NCBI GenBank assembly: GCA_947171615.1
Contig: CAMVYG010000074.1
Location: 1-9,348, forward strand
Origin: an uncultured Clostridia bacterium
GTDB lineage: Bacteria > Bacillota > Clostridia > Oscillospirales > Acutalibacteraceae
Length of the DNA: 9,348 bases
Direction: 5' to 3'
Shown: piece by piece, positions 1 through 6,755 of the stretch
How the letters are laid out: every line of letters begins with the position of its first letter
Numbering within the stretch: position 1 is the stretch's first letter
Program-made: the position numbers and the translations under genes
Notes under the pieces: model-generated
Database searches by the model: none
Told to the model about the DNA's origin: nothing
The model's input: only the letters and a program-made list of their open reading frames with translations

Positions 1-105
1 CTGTCCGCGGCGGAGGATTCCGATACGACGCGTCTCTGTAATCAGGTGAGGGAAAACTCCCTGGAGGGCTATACCATGGAGGATGGAATCGTAGCAGAAG
101 CTTGA
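1..105 (+). CDS. C-terminal fragment of an unidentified protein (5' end outside window)
   Basis: Frame 1 is open from the first base to a TGA at 103-105, giving 34 residues that end in ...MEDGIVAEA. I do not recognise the family. The case for a real gene is modest: the codon choice (CTG, TCC, GCG, GAG, GGC) resembles that of the neighbouring genes, and a strong hairpin at 192-231 that could end its transcript lies 86 bases downstream. Against it, the stretch is short, and one minus-strand frame is also open here. If real, it converges with the pst-pho operon and shares the hairpin as terminator. Nothing can be said about function. Confidence 0.35.
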   Translation: MSAAEDSDTTRLCNQVRENSLEGYTMEDGIVAEA

Positions 106-191
106 AACCGGGTAGATAGTTTTTTCAGATGCTCATCTATCAGGATCTCTGCGGCGGAGGCGACGCCTCCCGGAAAATTCATCGGTTCGGA

Positions 192-231
192 AAAACAAAC
201 GGCGGCAATCATAATTGCCGCCGTTTGTTTT
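192..231. terminator. Rho-independent terminator of the pst-pho operon, probably bidirectional
   Basis: There is a perfect 18-bp inverted repeat, 192-209 against 214-231, with a 4-base loop (CATA). The core is GC-rich (CGGCGGCAAT). On the minus strand the stem is followed by a run of T residues and sits two bases after the phoR stop codon (234-236), which is a textbook position. The plus-strand side also ends in TTTT, because A and T runs form the outer part of the stem, so it could also stop transcription arriving from the gene ending at 105. About 85 bases between 105 and 192 hold no gene, only a small 6-bp hairpin at 156-170 without a T-run. Confidence 0.9.
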
Positions 232-233
232 GG

Positions 234-1868
234 TTAAAGTATGATTTTGATCACTGTGCCTTTGCCGGGTTCGCTTTCCAATTCGATCCTGCCCCCCAGG
301 TACCCAACGGCGTGTTTGACGATGCTTAGCCCCAGGCCTGTGCCGCCGGAGGCTTTGGAGTGACTTTTATCCACCCGGTAAAAGCGCTCAAAAACTCTGT
401 TTTGATGCTCAGCGGGAATGCCGATACCGGTATCCTGTACCGCAATCGTTCTGCCTGATACTGTAATTTTTACGCTGCCGCCGTCTACATTGTACTTGAC
501 AGCGTTGTCACAAAGGTTATAGACAATTTCTGTCAGCAGCCCGCGAATGCTGTGAATGGGAGAAGCTTCGCCGGTAACAGTTATTGTGACGTTCTTTGCC
601 GCTGCCGCCTCCTGCAGCGTTGCGGCGGCTTCCTTTGCAATTTCCATCAGGTCAATATCCTCATAGGGAAGCTCACCGCCTTCATCAAGCTGGGACAGGC
701 GAATAATATCGTTGATAAGCGCGACAAGGCGTTCTGCTTCGATACGGATATGATTCACAAATCGGGGCAGGTCTTCCTGCTTCACCATACCGTTTTCGAT
801 CAGCTCCGCACTGCCCATAATGGATTGCAGAGGCGTTTTCAGCTCGTGAGATACGTTTGCGGTGAATTCCCGGCGGTTGCGCTCGGAAAACGCCTGCTCC
901 GTAATGTCAAAAGCAAGCAGAACAGCGCCGATGGCAACGCCCTTCGATTCAATACGGCTGATGTCAAGCTGATATTCTCTGCCGTCGCGTTCCACGCAAA
1001 TTTCACTGTGGCCATCGGCAAACGCCGTCTGTATGGCACGGCTGATTTCGCGGCTGCGCTCGATGGTCAGGAAATCCTTCCCCTTGATGTCACGGTTTGT
1101 ATGAAACAGCTTCGCGGCGGCGGGATTTATACTCAAAACCGTATTTTTTTCGCTGAGAAGGACAAGCCCCTCTGTCATATTTTGTGTAACCTGGGAAAAT
1201 TCATCATTTTTCCTTTGAAGCTCTCTGAGCTGTGCGTTGATCTGCTTACGCTGCCTGTCAATGCGGGAAAGCAGCGGCGCAAGCTCTTCGTAGGTCTCGT
1301 TTTCCAGAGGCATATCCAGGTTCAGGCGGTTTAAGGGCTCCACAATCCGCCTGGACATTCTTCCGGCCAACACCCCGGAAAGGGCCAGGGCGGCCAGAAG
1401 TATGATCAAAATGGGCTGGAGCATCCCCAGCGCCAGCATCCATGCTGTGGCACGGCTGACCGAGATACGCAAAACCGAGCCGTCGGAGAGGCGCTGGGCA
1501 TAGTAAAGCGTCTTTTCCAGAAGCGTTGCGGAGTACCGGGAGCTTTTTCCTTCGGCATTTATAAAAGCCTGCTTTATCTCCTCGCGGTTTCCATGGTTTT
1601 CCATTTCGCCGGGATCCGCCTGGGTGTCATATAAAACCGCTCCGTCAGGGCCCACCCATGTCAGACGGTATTTTGTACCGTCCAATCCCTGCAGGTATTC
1701 CATGCCGCTTTCTTCCACGCCGCGGGCGGCAAGACCAAGCTGATTTTCAAGCTGTGTCTGTTCAATACTTCCGAAGTAGTCGTAAAGGCAGCCCATGATG
1801 ACGAACAGGCTGGCTGACAGCACGACTCCTGCTACAAGCATAATATATTGCACTATTTTTTTGGTCAT
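234..1868 (-). CDS. phoR: PhoR-type sensor histidine kinase of the phosphate-starvation response
   Basis: This membrane sensor kinase (544 aa) autophosphorylates and passes the phosphate to PhoB. TM1 spans about residues 8-28, followed by an extracytoplasmic sensor domain of about 120 residues and TM2 at about 148-168. A short HAMP-like linker follows (about 169-222), then a PAS domain (about 226-325, with NMTEGLVLL and a DITE end). The kinase core has the H-box SHELKTP with H341, the N-box around N451/N455, G1 box DTGIGIP (479-485), F-box FERFYRVD (493-500) and G2 box GGTGLGLSIV (508-517). All catalytic motifs are intact. The extracytoplasmic domain matches the Gram-positive PhoR form rather than the enterobacterial one, which lacks it. 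The start is well supported: GGAGGT lies 6 bases upstream, and the ATG overlaps the phoB stop (ATGA). As the last gene of the pst operon it should be co-induced with its regulator PhoB. Assignment to phosphate sensing rests on the operon context and PhoR-like architecture. Confidence 0.95.
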   Translation of the reverse strand: MTKKIVQYIMLVAGVVLSASLFVIMGCLYDYFGSIEQTQLENQLGLAARGVEESGMEYLQGLDGTKYRLTWVGPDGAVLYDTQADPGEMENHGNREEIKQAFINAEGKSSRYSATLLEKTLYYAQRLSDGSVLRISVSRATAWMLALGMLQPILIILLAALALSGVLAGRMSRRIVEPLNRLNLDMPLENETYEELAPLLSRIDRQRKQINAQLRELQRKNDEFSQVTQNMTEGLVLLSEKNTVLSINPAAAKLFHTNRDIKGKDFLTIERSREISRAIQTAFADGHSEICVERDGREYQLDISRIESKGVAIGAVLLAFDITEQAFSERNRREFTANVSHELKTPLQSIMGSAELIENGMVKQEDLPRFVNHIRIEAERLVALINDIIRLSQLDEGGELPYEDIDLMEIAKEAAATLQEAAAAKNVTITVTGEASPIHSIRGLLTEIVYNLCDNAVKYNVDGGSVKITVSGRTIAVQDTGIGIPAEHQNRVFERFYRVDKSHSKASGGTGLGLSIVKHAVGYLGGRIELESEPGKGTVIKIIL

Positions 1869-2542
1869 GGCGTTACCTCCAGCCTGTAGCCGACGCCGCG
1901 AACAGTTTCAATGAATTTTCCGTATTCCCCCAGCTTCTGGCGCAGTGTGGTAATGTGCATATCCACGGTGCGGCTCTCGCCTACATAATCCTCTCCCCAC
2001 ACTTCATTCATAAGCTGTTCACGCGTAAAGACAATGCCGGGATGAGAGAGAAAGCGCCCTAGCAGCTCATACTCCTTCAGCGTGAGCTGCAGGCGCTGCC
2101 CATCGGCAGTGACAGTGTGTTTATCCGGATCCAACGCCAGCCCGCCGATCTGTAAAAGGCTTTTGACTTTTTGCGGATGGCAGCGGCGGAGCACCGCCTT
2201 TACTCTCGACACCATTTCCATCATGCCGAAGGGCTTTACCAAATAGTCGTCAGCGCCCAGATCAAGGCTTTGTATCTTATCATACTCCATTCCCTTGGCT
2301 GTTGCCATAATAACGGGAACGCCCCGGGTAACGGTATTGCCGCGCAGCGATTTCAGCAGGGCTATGCCGTCTTCTCCGGGCAGCATAATGTCCAGCAGAA
2401 TAAGATCCGGCAGCTCTTTTTCCAAAGCCGCACGGAAAGAGGCCGCGTCAGAAAATCCCCGCGCTGTAAAGCCTGTGCTTTGCAGGGTATAGACCTCTAT
2501 GTCGCGAATACCTGCGTCATCTTCAATACACCAAATTTTCAT
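1865..2542 (-). CDS. phoB: PhoB/PhoP-type response regulator (OmpR family)
   Basis: This cytoplasmic transcription factor (225 aa) is phosphorylated by PhoR and binds Pho boxes. The receiver domain occupies residues 1-118: acidic pair D8/D9, phospho-acceptor D51 (LLDIMLPGEDG), switch T81 and conserved K103 in the KPF motif. The C-terminal winged-helix DNA-binding domain spans about 127-222, with the usual LTLKEYELL, REQLMNEVW and TVDMHI..LRQKL segments ending in RGVGYRLE. Length and motifs are normal for the family. The start is favoured by AAAGGAG 7 bases upstream, and the ATG overlaps the phoU stop by 4 bases; the stop in turn overlaps phoR. The gene lies downstream of the transporter genes rather than leading a separate phoBR operon. 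Its likely target is the repeat array at 6716-6755, which would make a positive feedback loop (inference). In Bacillus the equivalent regulator is called PhoP. Confidence 0.95.
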   Translation of the reverse strand: MKIWCIEDDAGIRDIEVYTLQSTGFTARGFSDAASFRAALEKELPDLILLDIMLPGEDGIALLKSLRGNTVTRGVPVIMATAKGMEYDKIQSLDLGADDYLVKPFGMMEMVSRVKAVLRRCHPQKVKSLLQIGGLALDPDKHTVTADGQRLQLTLKEYELLGRFLSHPGIVFTREQLMNEVWGEDYVGESRTVDMHITTLRQKLGEYGKFIETVRGVGYRLEVTP

Positions 2543-3192
2543 GGAGTTTCTCCTTTATGGTTACCGGTGACTGAGAAAACCACCCACTCGGCAATGTTTA
2601 CCGCATGGTCTCCGATGCGTTCAAAATATTTTGCGATCATCAGAAGATCAAGGGCGTATTCGCCGCTATTTGAGTTTTCGGCTATCATGGTAATCAGCAG
2701 GGTTTTTACCTTGAGAAAATAGTCGTCTACAATGTCATCGTATTTGAGAACGGCGGCGGCAAGCTCCAAATCTCTTTTTACATAGGCGTCAATACTGTCG
2801 GTAACCATTCTGATCGTGGCTTCCGCCATCATGCGGATAGGCTCGCATTCCTGTACTGTTCTGCCGTTCAGATAGGTGATGATCTCCGCAATATCGGCAG
2901 CTTGGTCTCCGATGCGTTCCATATCAGTTACCATTTTCAGGGCGGCGGAGATCTGGCGCAGATCCTTCGCTACCGGCTGCTGCTGGAGCAGCAGCTTGAG
3001 ACAGAGGTTTTCGATGGTGTGTTCCATTTCGTCAATTTCATCGTCTATCAGGGAAACCTGCCGGGTCATCTGAAGGTCGCCTGCCATAAGCGCCTTGGCG
3101 GAGAGAGCGATGGCCTCCTCACACATGGCGCCCATTTGTATCAGCTCACTGTTCAGCAAAGCAAGCTGCTCATCAAACCTGTTTCTCGGCAT
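2539..3192 (-). CDS. phoU: Phosphate signalling regulator PhoU
   Basis: PhoU is a peripheral cytoplasmic protein that connects the Pst transporter to PhoR and keeps the Pho response off when phosphate is plentiful. The 217-aa product is two tandem three-helix PhoU repeats, each carrying the metal-cluster signature: TDMERIGDQAADI (about residues 89-101) and KYFERIGDHAVNI (about 188-200). I chose the ATG at 3192-3190 (MPRNRFDEQL...). It has GGGAGG exactly 8 bases upstream, and the protein then starts as PhoU proteins usually do. An in-frame ATG at 3225 would add 11 residues (MKPATTREVRI) but has only a poorly spaced purine stretch before it. The stop overlaps the phoB start (ATGA). The 5' end overlaps the small ORF at 3173-3346 in another frame, so its translation may be coupled to that ORF. 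Confidence 0.95.
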   Translation of the reverse strand: MPRNRFDEQLALLNSELIQMGAMCEEAIALSAKALMAGDLQMTRQVSLIDDEIDEMEHTIENLCLKLLLQQQPVAKDLRQISAALKMVTDMERIGDQAADIAEIITYLNGRTVQECEPIRMMAEATIRMVTDSIDAYVKRDLELAAAVLKYDDIVDDYFLKVKTLLITMIAENSNSGEYALDLLMIAKYFERIGDHAVNIAEWVVFSVTGNHKGETP

Positions 3193-3346
3193 GATCCGAA
3201 CCTCCCTCGTCGTTGCAGGTTTCATATCCTTCGCTTCCGTGTAAGCACGAAAGCTCCCTCATTTCACTGCGTATCCTCTCCCCACAGAATTTTACGGTTT
3301 TGCGGGGACCCCAGCCGCCGAAGAAAGCAACTATTCTTTTCATCAT
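3173..3346 (-). CDS. Putative small protein (57 aa) between pstB and phoU
   Basis: A 57-codon frame starts with two ATG codons (3346-3344 and 3343-3341) and ends at TGA 3175-3173. It fills the roughly 150-base gap between pstB and phoU, overlapping the pstB stop by 4 bases (ATGA) and the first phoU codons by 20 bases. A strong GGGAGG sits 5 bases before the first ATG and 8 before the second. The product starts MMKRIVAFFGGWGPRKT, is basic in its first half and polar/acidic in its second, and has three cysteines (residues 21, 34, 44). No domain or transmembrane helix is evident, and I do not recognise a family. It may be a real micro-protein, or a translated leader that carries ribosomes from pstB to phoU and whose product does not matter. 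Its ribosome-binding region is a 16/17 match to that of phoU, so it may also be a duplication remnant. No function is assigned. Confidence 0.5.
   Translation of the reverse strand: MMKRIVAFFGGWGPRKTVKFCGERIRSEMRELSCLHGSEGYETCNDEGGSDHAEKQV
3190..3206 (-). repeat. 17-bp repeat, copy 2: phoU ribosome-binding region
   Basis: On the minus strand this reads GGGAGGTTCGGATCATG, comprising the Shine-Dalgarno, an 8-base spacer and the phoU start codon. It matches the stretch at 3341-3357 in 16 of 17 bases (C versus G just before the ATG). The two copies lie 151 bases apart, and both place GGGAGG 8 bases before an ATG. Confidence 0.8.
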
Positions 3347-3357
3347 CCGAACCTCCC
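3341..3357 (-). repeat. 17-bp repeat, copy 1: ribosome-binding region at the pstB/small-ORF junction
   Basis: On the minus strand this reads GGGAGGTTCGGATGATG. It covers the last codons of pstB, its TGA (3345-3343) and both candidate start codons of the small ORF. It is the partner of 3190-3206, differing at one base. The match covers the whole initiation signal rather than only the purine core, which is more than shared ribosome-binding consensus would require. Confidence 0.8.
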
Positions 3358-4098
3358 AGTGATATAATCTTCGGTGCGTTTGTCTTTCGGCTGCTCAAAC
3401 AACTTTTCGGTACCGCCGTATTCGATGAGGTCGCCGAGCAGGAAAAACGCCGTGTCATCGGAGATCCGGACTGCCTGCTGCATATTGTGCGTGACAATGA
3501 TAATAGTATAGCGTTCTTTCAGCTCCATCGCAAGCTCTTCTATTTTTGAAGTGGAAATAGGATCAAGGGCGCTGGTGGGCTCGTCCATCAGCAGTACGTC
3601 CGGTTCCACCGCCAAAGCGCGGGCAATGCACAGCCGTTGCTGCTGGCCGCCGGAGAGGCCCAGAGCGGATTTTTTCAGCCTGTCCTTCACCTCGTTCCAG
3701 ATAGCGGCCTTTTTGAGGGAGCGTTCCACAATATCGTCCAGCTTCGCACGGTTTTTGACGCCATGGGTCCGGGGCCCATAGGCAATATTGTCATAGATGC
3801 TCATGGGAAAGGGGTTGGGCTTTTGAAACACCATGCCAATGTCTTTCCGCAGGCGGTTTACATCTGTGCCTTTGCTGTAAATGTTTTTCTCCCTGTAGCA
3901 GACATCGCCTGTGATCTTTACCCCCGGCACAAGGTCGTTCATACGGTTGAGCGTTTTCAAAAAGGTGGATTTTCCGCAGCCGGACGGCCCGATCAGGGCG
4001 GTGATAGCATGCTCTTCGATCTCGATATTGATATGCTTCAATGCCTGTGTCTGCCCGTACCACAGGCAAAGATCCTTTGCCGTGAGAATGCCGCTCAT
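3343..4098 (-). CDS. pstB: Phosphate ABC transporter ATP-binding subunit PstB
   Basis: PstB is the cytoplasmic ATPase (251 aa) that powers phosphate import through the PstC-PstA channel; two copies act per transporter. All ABC motifs are intact and in order: Walker A GPSGCGKST (37-45), Q-loop Q92 in FQKPNPFPMSI, signature LSGGQQQRL (148-156), Walker B VLLMDEP (168-174), a D-loop (SALDP) and switch H204 in IVTHNMQQA. FQKPNPFPMSIYDN and the DYITGRFG C-terminus are characteristic of PstB rather than other importers. Length is typical. The start has GAGG 8 bases upstream and overlaps the pstA stop by 4 bases. The stop overlaps the first ATG of the small ORF at 3173-3346. Confidence 0.97.
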   Translation of the reverse strand: MSGILTAKDLCLWYGQTQALKHINIEIEEHAITALIGPSGCGKSTFLKTLNRMNDLVPGVKITGDVCYREKNIYSKGTDVNRLRKDIGMVFQKPNPFPMSIYDNIAYGPRTHGVKNRAKLDDIVERSLKKAAIWNEVKDRLKKSALGLSGGQQQRLCIARALAVEPDVLLMDEPTSALDPISTSKIEELAMELKERYTIIIVTHNMQQAVRISDDTAFFLLGDLIEYGGTEKLFEQPKDKRTEDYITGRFG

Positions 4099-4940
4099 AT
4101 GCTTCGCCTCTTTTCAAAGAATTTGTTTACCAGCGTGGCTGACAGGTTGATACATACCGTCAGCACCATCAAAATGGCGGCAATAGCGAAAGCCACGCCG
4201 AATTCTCCCTGCTCCTTGGCGTAAACATAAAGCGCAACTGTCAGAGTGCATCCGGAATTCATAAGTCCCAGAACGCCGTTTAAGGAGTGGGCAAAGCCGG
4301 CTGTAAACAGCAGCGCCGCCGATTCTCCGATAATGCGCCCAACAGAGAGAATGCAGCCGGTGATAACGCCGTCTACACAGCCGGGAAGAACCACTGTGCG
4401 GATAACGCGCCATTTTCCTGCGCCCAGGCCAAAGGCCCCTTCCCGGTAGCTTTGCGGCACGGTTTTCAGGCTTTCCTGGGTGGTGCGCATCACCGTGGGC
4501 AGATTCATAATGACCAGTGTCAAAGCTCCGCAGAGCAAACTGGTTTTCATGCCGAAAAACTGCTGAAAAATGAGCATCCCCACCAGGCCGTAAATAATGG
4601 ACGGAATGCCTGAAAGCGTTTCGGCGGCATACTCGATAGCGCCTACAATACGTTTATTGTGTGCATATTCCGTCAGATAAATCGCCGCTCCCGTTCCAAA
4701 CGGCAGAACGATCAGCAGGGTGGTCACAATGATAACCAGCGTATTTCTGAGATCGGGCAGAATCCCTATGGTGCCGTTCAGGTAGCTGGGAGAGGTGGAA
4801 AGCAGCTCCCATGTGATGTTTGGAATTCCCTTTTGCAGCACATAGACGATCAGAAACAGCGTGAGCAAACAGGTCAGAGTTACAGCGATACCTATTAGAA
4901 TGCGCATGGTAAAAATGAAAGTCTTTCTTTTGCGGTTCAT
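4095..4940 (-). CDS. pstA: Phosphate ABC transporter permease PstA
   Basis: PstA is one of the two membrane subunits (281 aa) forming the phosphate channel. Six hydrophobic helices are visible: about 12-35, 66-89, 110-128, 133-150, 192-216 and 247-268. The cytoplasmic EAA coupling loop that docks on PstB is at 167-187 (EGAFGLGAGKW followed by a LPG end). ETLSGIPSIIYGL and GRIIGESAALLFTAG are hallmark PstA segments. The start is clear: AGGAGG lies 7 bases upstream, and the ATG begins two bases after the pstC stop. The 3' end overlaps pstB by 4 bases. The downstream partner PstB and upstream PstC give the usual C-A-B order. No truncation or odd residue was seen. Confidence 0.96.
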   Translation of the reverse strand: MNRKRKTFIFTMRILIGIAVTLTCLLTLFLIVYVLQKGIPNITWELLSTSPSYLNGTIGILPDLRNTLVIIVTTLLIVLPFGTGAAIYLTEYAHNKRIVGAIEYAAETLSGIPSIIYGLVGMLIFQQFFGMKTSLLCGALTLVIMNLPTVMRTTQESLKTVPQSYREGAFGLGAGKWRVIRTVVLPGCVDGVITGCILSVGRIIGESAALLFTAGFAHSLNGVLGLMNSGCTLTVALYVYAKEQGEFGVAFAIAAILMVLTVCINLSATLVNKFFEKRRSI

Positions 4941-4942
4941 GC

Positions 4943-5809
4943 TTAGTCCTCCTTGCCGCGCTTCAGGAAGAAATTGAGCGCGGCGTTTATCAGCATGATA
5001 AACAAGAATAGTACCAACGCCACAGAGAACAGCGCCTGCCTTTGCAGCCCGGCCGAATAGGACATCTCGCTTGCCACCGCCGTAGTGAGAAAGCGGACGC
5101 TTTGAAACAGAGACGGCATATTTGCCACATTGCCGGAGACCATCATCACCGCCATGGCTTCGCCAATGGCTCTGCCAACGCCAAGCACCACCGCCGCGGC
5201 AATGCCGCTTCTGGCTGCCGGTACAGAGACCCTGAAATAAGTTTCGATGGATGTGGCCCCCAGGGCCAGAGACGCGTCTTCATATTCTTTGGGGACGGCC
5301 TCCAGCGCCGTAAGGGAAACCTTGACGATGGAGGGCAGGATCATAATGGCAAGTACGATAATAGCCGCGAAAAGACTGGAACCATCGGGAATTTGAAACA
5401 ACCTCCGGATCCCCGGCACCAACACCATCATTCCCACCAGGCCGTACACCACCGAGGGGATGCCCGCCAGAAGGTTCACCGCCCCGGAAATCACGGCTTT
5501 CACCCGGGGTCTTGCCAATTTTGCCAGGTAAACCGCTGTCAGAAAGCCAATGGGGACGCCCAGCAGAATGGCTCCTGCCGTGCCGTATACGCTGGTAAGA
5601 ACGAAGGGAAGAATGCCGTACTTCGGCTCTGACGCTGTGGAGGCCCATTCCTGTCCAAACAGGAAATTTACAGGGCCTATCTCACGAATTGCAGGGATAC
5701 CCGCGATGATCAGATAAACCGTAATAAGCAGGACGCACCCCACCGTTACAAGGCCCAGGATGAGGAACAGGCCGTGAACAGCCTGTTCCAGCGTTTTTTT
5801 CTGCTTCAT
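4943..5809 (-). CDS. pstC: Phosphate ABC transporter permease PstC
   Basis: PstC is the second membrane subunit (288 aa from the chosen start). Its hydrophobic helices lie at about 11-37, 69-95, 114-132, 145-163, 203-226 and 258-280. The EAA-type loop is at about 176-202 (YEDASLALGATS and on), and LLAGIPSVVYGLVGM and GRAIGEAMAVMMVSGN are typical PstC blocks. I chose ATG 5809-5807 (MKQKKTLEQA...), which comes one base after the pstS stop in TGATATG. It gives the expected short cytoplasmic N-terminus before TM1. The frame continues upstream through pstS to a TTG at 5878, but using it would need a 68-base overlap and an odd proline-rich N-terminus. None of the candidate starts has a recognisable Shine-Dalgarno, so translation probably depends on ribosomes finishing pstS. 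Confidence 0.94.
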   Translation of the reverse strand: MKQKKTLEQAVHGLFLILGLVTVGCVLLITVYLIIAGIPAIREIGPVNFLFGQEWASTASEPKYGILPFVLTSVYGTAGAILLGVPIGFLTAVYLAKLARPRVKAVISGAVNLLAGIPSVVYGLVGMMVLVPGIRRLFQIPDGSSLFAAIIVLAIMILPSIVKVSLTALEAVPKEYEDASLALGATSIETYFRVSVPAARSGIAAAVVLGVGRAIGEAMAVMMVSGNVANMPSLFQSVRFLTTAVASEMSYSAGLQRQALFSVALVLFLFIMLINAALNFFLKRGKED

Positions 5810-5810
5810 A

Positions 5811-6650
5811 TCAGTTTGCCGGTACTGCCCCGGCTTTGGAGATAATATCATTTGCCGCATCGGAGGTGGCGTAGTCAAAGAATTTCTGCGCCGCGGCGGA
5901 CAGCTGGCCGTCTGATTTTGTCACCAGTACAAAGGGGCGCTGCACCGCATAGCTGCCGTCTTTTACTGTGGCTTCTGCAGGGGCCGTGCCGCCAATGGAC
6001 AGGGGCTTCACGGTATCCTTTACAGACGCGAGGGAAGCGTAGCCGATGGCCCCGGGGTTATTGGCAACGGTTGTGATCACATCGCCGGTGCTGGTCAGCT
6101 CCTGGCGGTACTGGCAGCTGTCGGCGGTCTGTGTGATAGATTCAAAACCGTCTCTTGTACCGCTGCCGGCCTCGCGTCCGATGAGAACGATCTCGGCATC
6201 TGTACCGCCGACCTCACTCCAGTTGACTATTTCGCCCCTGTAGATCTTTGCCACTGTTTCCAGATCGAGATCGCTCACCGGGTTGTCCGGGTGAACGATG
6301 ACGGCGATCCCGTCCAGGGCAAGAACGGTTTCGGTCAGGCCTTTTGCCTTCTCTTCGTCCTTTAGACTGCGGCTGGAAAGTCCGATGTCGCAGCGGCCTT
6401 CCTCCACGGCGGTGATACCGGAGCCGGAGCCGGTAGGATTATACGTGAAATTTATGCCGCTGTTATCGCTCATGAATTGCTCGCCCAGCGCGCCGATCAC
6501 CTTCTCCATAGATGTGGAGCCGTCTGTGGCTACTGTGCCGCTGACGGCTCCGGCGCCGCTTGATGCGGGGGTATTGTCCGCCTGACCGCAGCCGAAAAGT
6601 ACTGTCAGCATAAGTGATGCCGCCATAATAACGCCCATTGCTTTTCTCAT
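5811..6650 (-). CDS. pstS: Phosphate-binding lipoprotein PstS
   Basis: PstS is the extracellular phosphate receptor of the importer (279 aa). It is tethered to the membrane by lipid because a Gram-positive cell has no periplasm to retain it. The N-terminus is a lipoprotein signal: basic MRK, a hydrophobic core and lipobox LFGC with lipidated C21. The mature protein has the PstS/PBP-like fold signatures DGSTS (43-47), the phosphate-loop NPTGSGSG (71-78), DIGLSSR (88-94) and IGREAGSGTRDGFE (157-170). NPGAIGYASL lies at 198-207, and the protein ends with a typical helix (AAQKFFDYATS...). The start has AAGGAG about 11 bases upstream. It is the first gene of the operon, directly behind the Pho-box-like array at 6716-6755, the expected place for the most highly expressed component. 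The stop is one base from the pstC start. Confidence 0.97.
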   Translation of the reverse strand: MRKAMGVIMAASLMLTVLFGCGQADNTPASSGAGAVSGTVATDGSTSMEKVIGALGEQFMSDNSGINFTYNPTGSGSGITAVEEGRCDIGLSSRSLKDEEKAKGLTETVLALDGIAVIVHPDNPVSDLDLETVAKIYRGEIVNWSEVGGTDAEIVLIGREAGSGTRDGFESITQTADSCQYRQELTSTGDVITTVANNPGAIGYASLASVKDTVKPLSIGGTAPAEATVKDGSYAVQRPFVLVTKSDGQLSAAAQKFFDYATSDAANDIISKAGAVPAN

Positions 6651-6695
6651 GTTTTCTCGAACTCCTTTTTTGATTTTGATGTTTTTATCTTGCAG

Positions 6696-6755
6696 ATTTT
6701 ATCATAGGCGGCGCTTGTAAAATTCAAAATAGAGGTTTTGTCAAATTTCTGTAAA
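6696..6755 (-). promoter_or_regulatory. Pho-box-like operator and promoter of the pst-pho operon
   Basis: Reading the minus strand towards pstS, TTTACA (6755-6750) is followed exactly 11 bases later by TTGACA (6744-6739), then a degenerate TCTATT (6733-6728), then TTTTACA (6722-6716). This gives four sites in 11-bp phase, three of them good matches to the Bacillus-type PhoP half-site TT(A/C/T)ACA. Fourteen bases further on is TGATAAAAT, an extended -10 with hexamer TAAAAT at 6701-6696. No good -35 lies 17 bases before that -10, which suits an activator-dependent promoter. The predicted transcript starts near 6689, leaving an A-rich leader of about 40 bases before the pstS ATG. Binding by the encoded PhoB is inferred from spacing, half-site sequence and gene context. 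Confidence 0.75.

Noticed and set aside
156..170. GGAGGC/GCCTCC hairpin between the left-edge frame and the phoR terminator
   Set aside because: It has a 6-bp stem and 3-base loop with no T-run and no gene next to it; probably chance in GC-rich spacer.
552..1334. Long plus-strand open frame (260 codons) opposite phoR
   Set aside because: It is antisense to an intact histidine kinase with all motifs in the other strand, lacks a ribosome-binding site and shows no domain; it is a by-product of codon bias.
3264..3497. Minus-strand 77-codon frame covering the pstB end and the gap before phoU
   Set aside because: It lies mostly inside pstB out of frame and has no Shine-Dalgarno; the competing 57-codon frame has far better start signals.
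6701..6706. TATGAT as the -10 of the pstS promoter
   Set aside because: It overlaps TGATAAAAT, which gives an extended -10; TATGAT would lie only 9 bases from the last half-site and 32 from TTGACA. It cannot be fully excluded.
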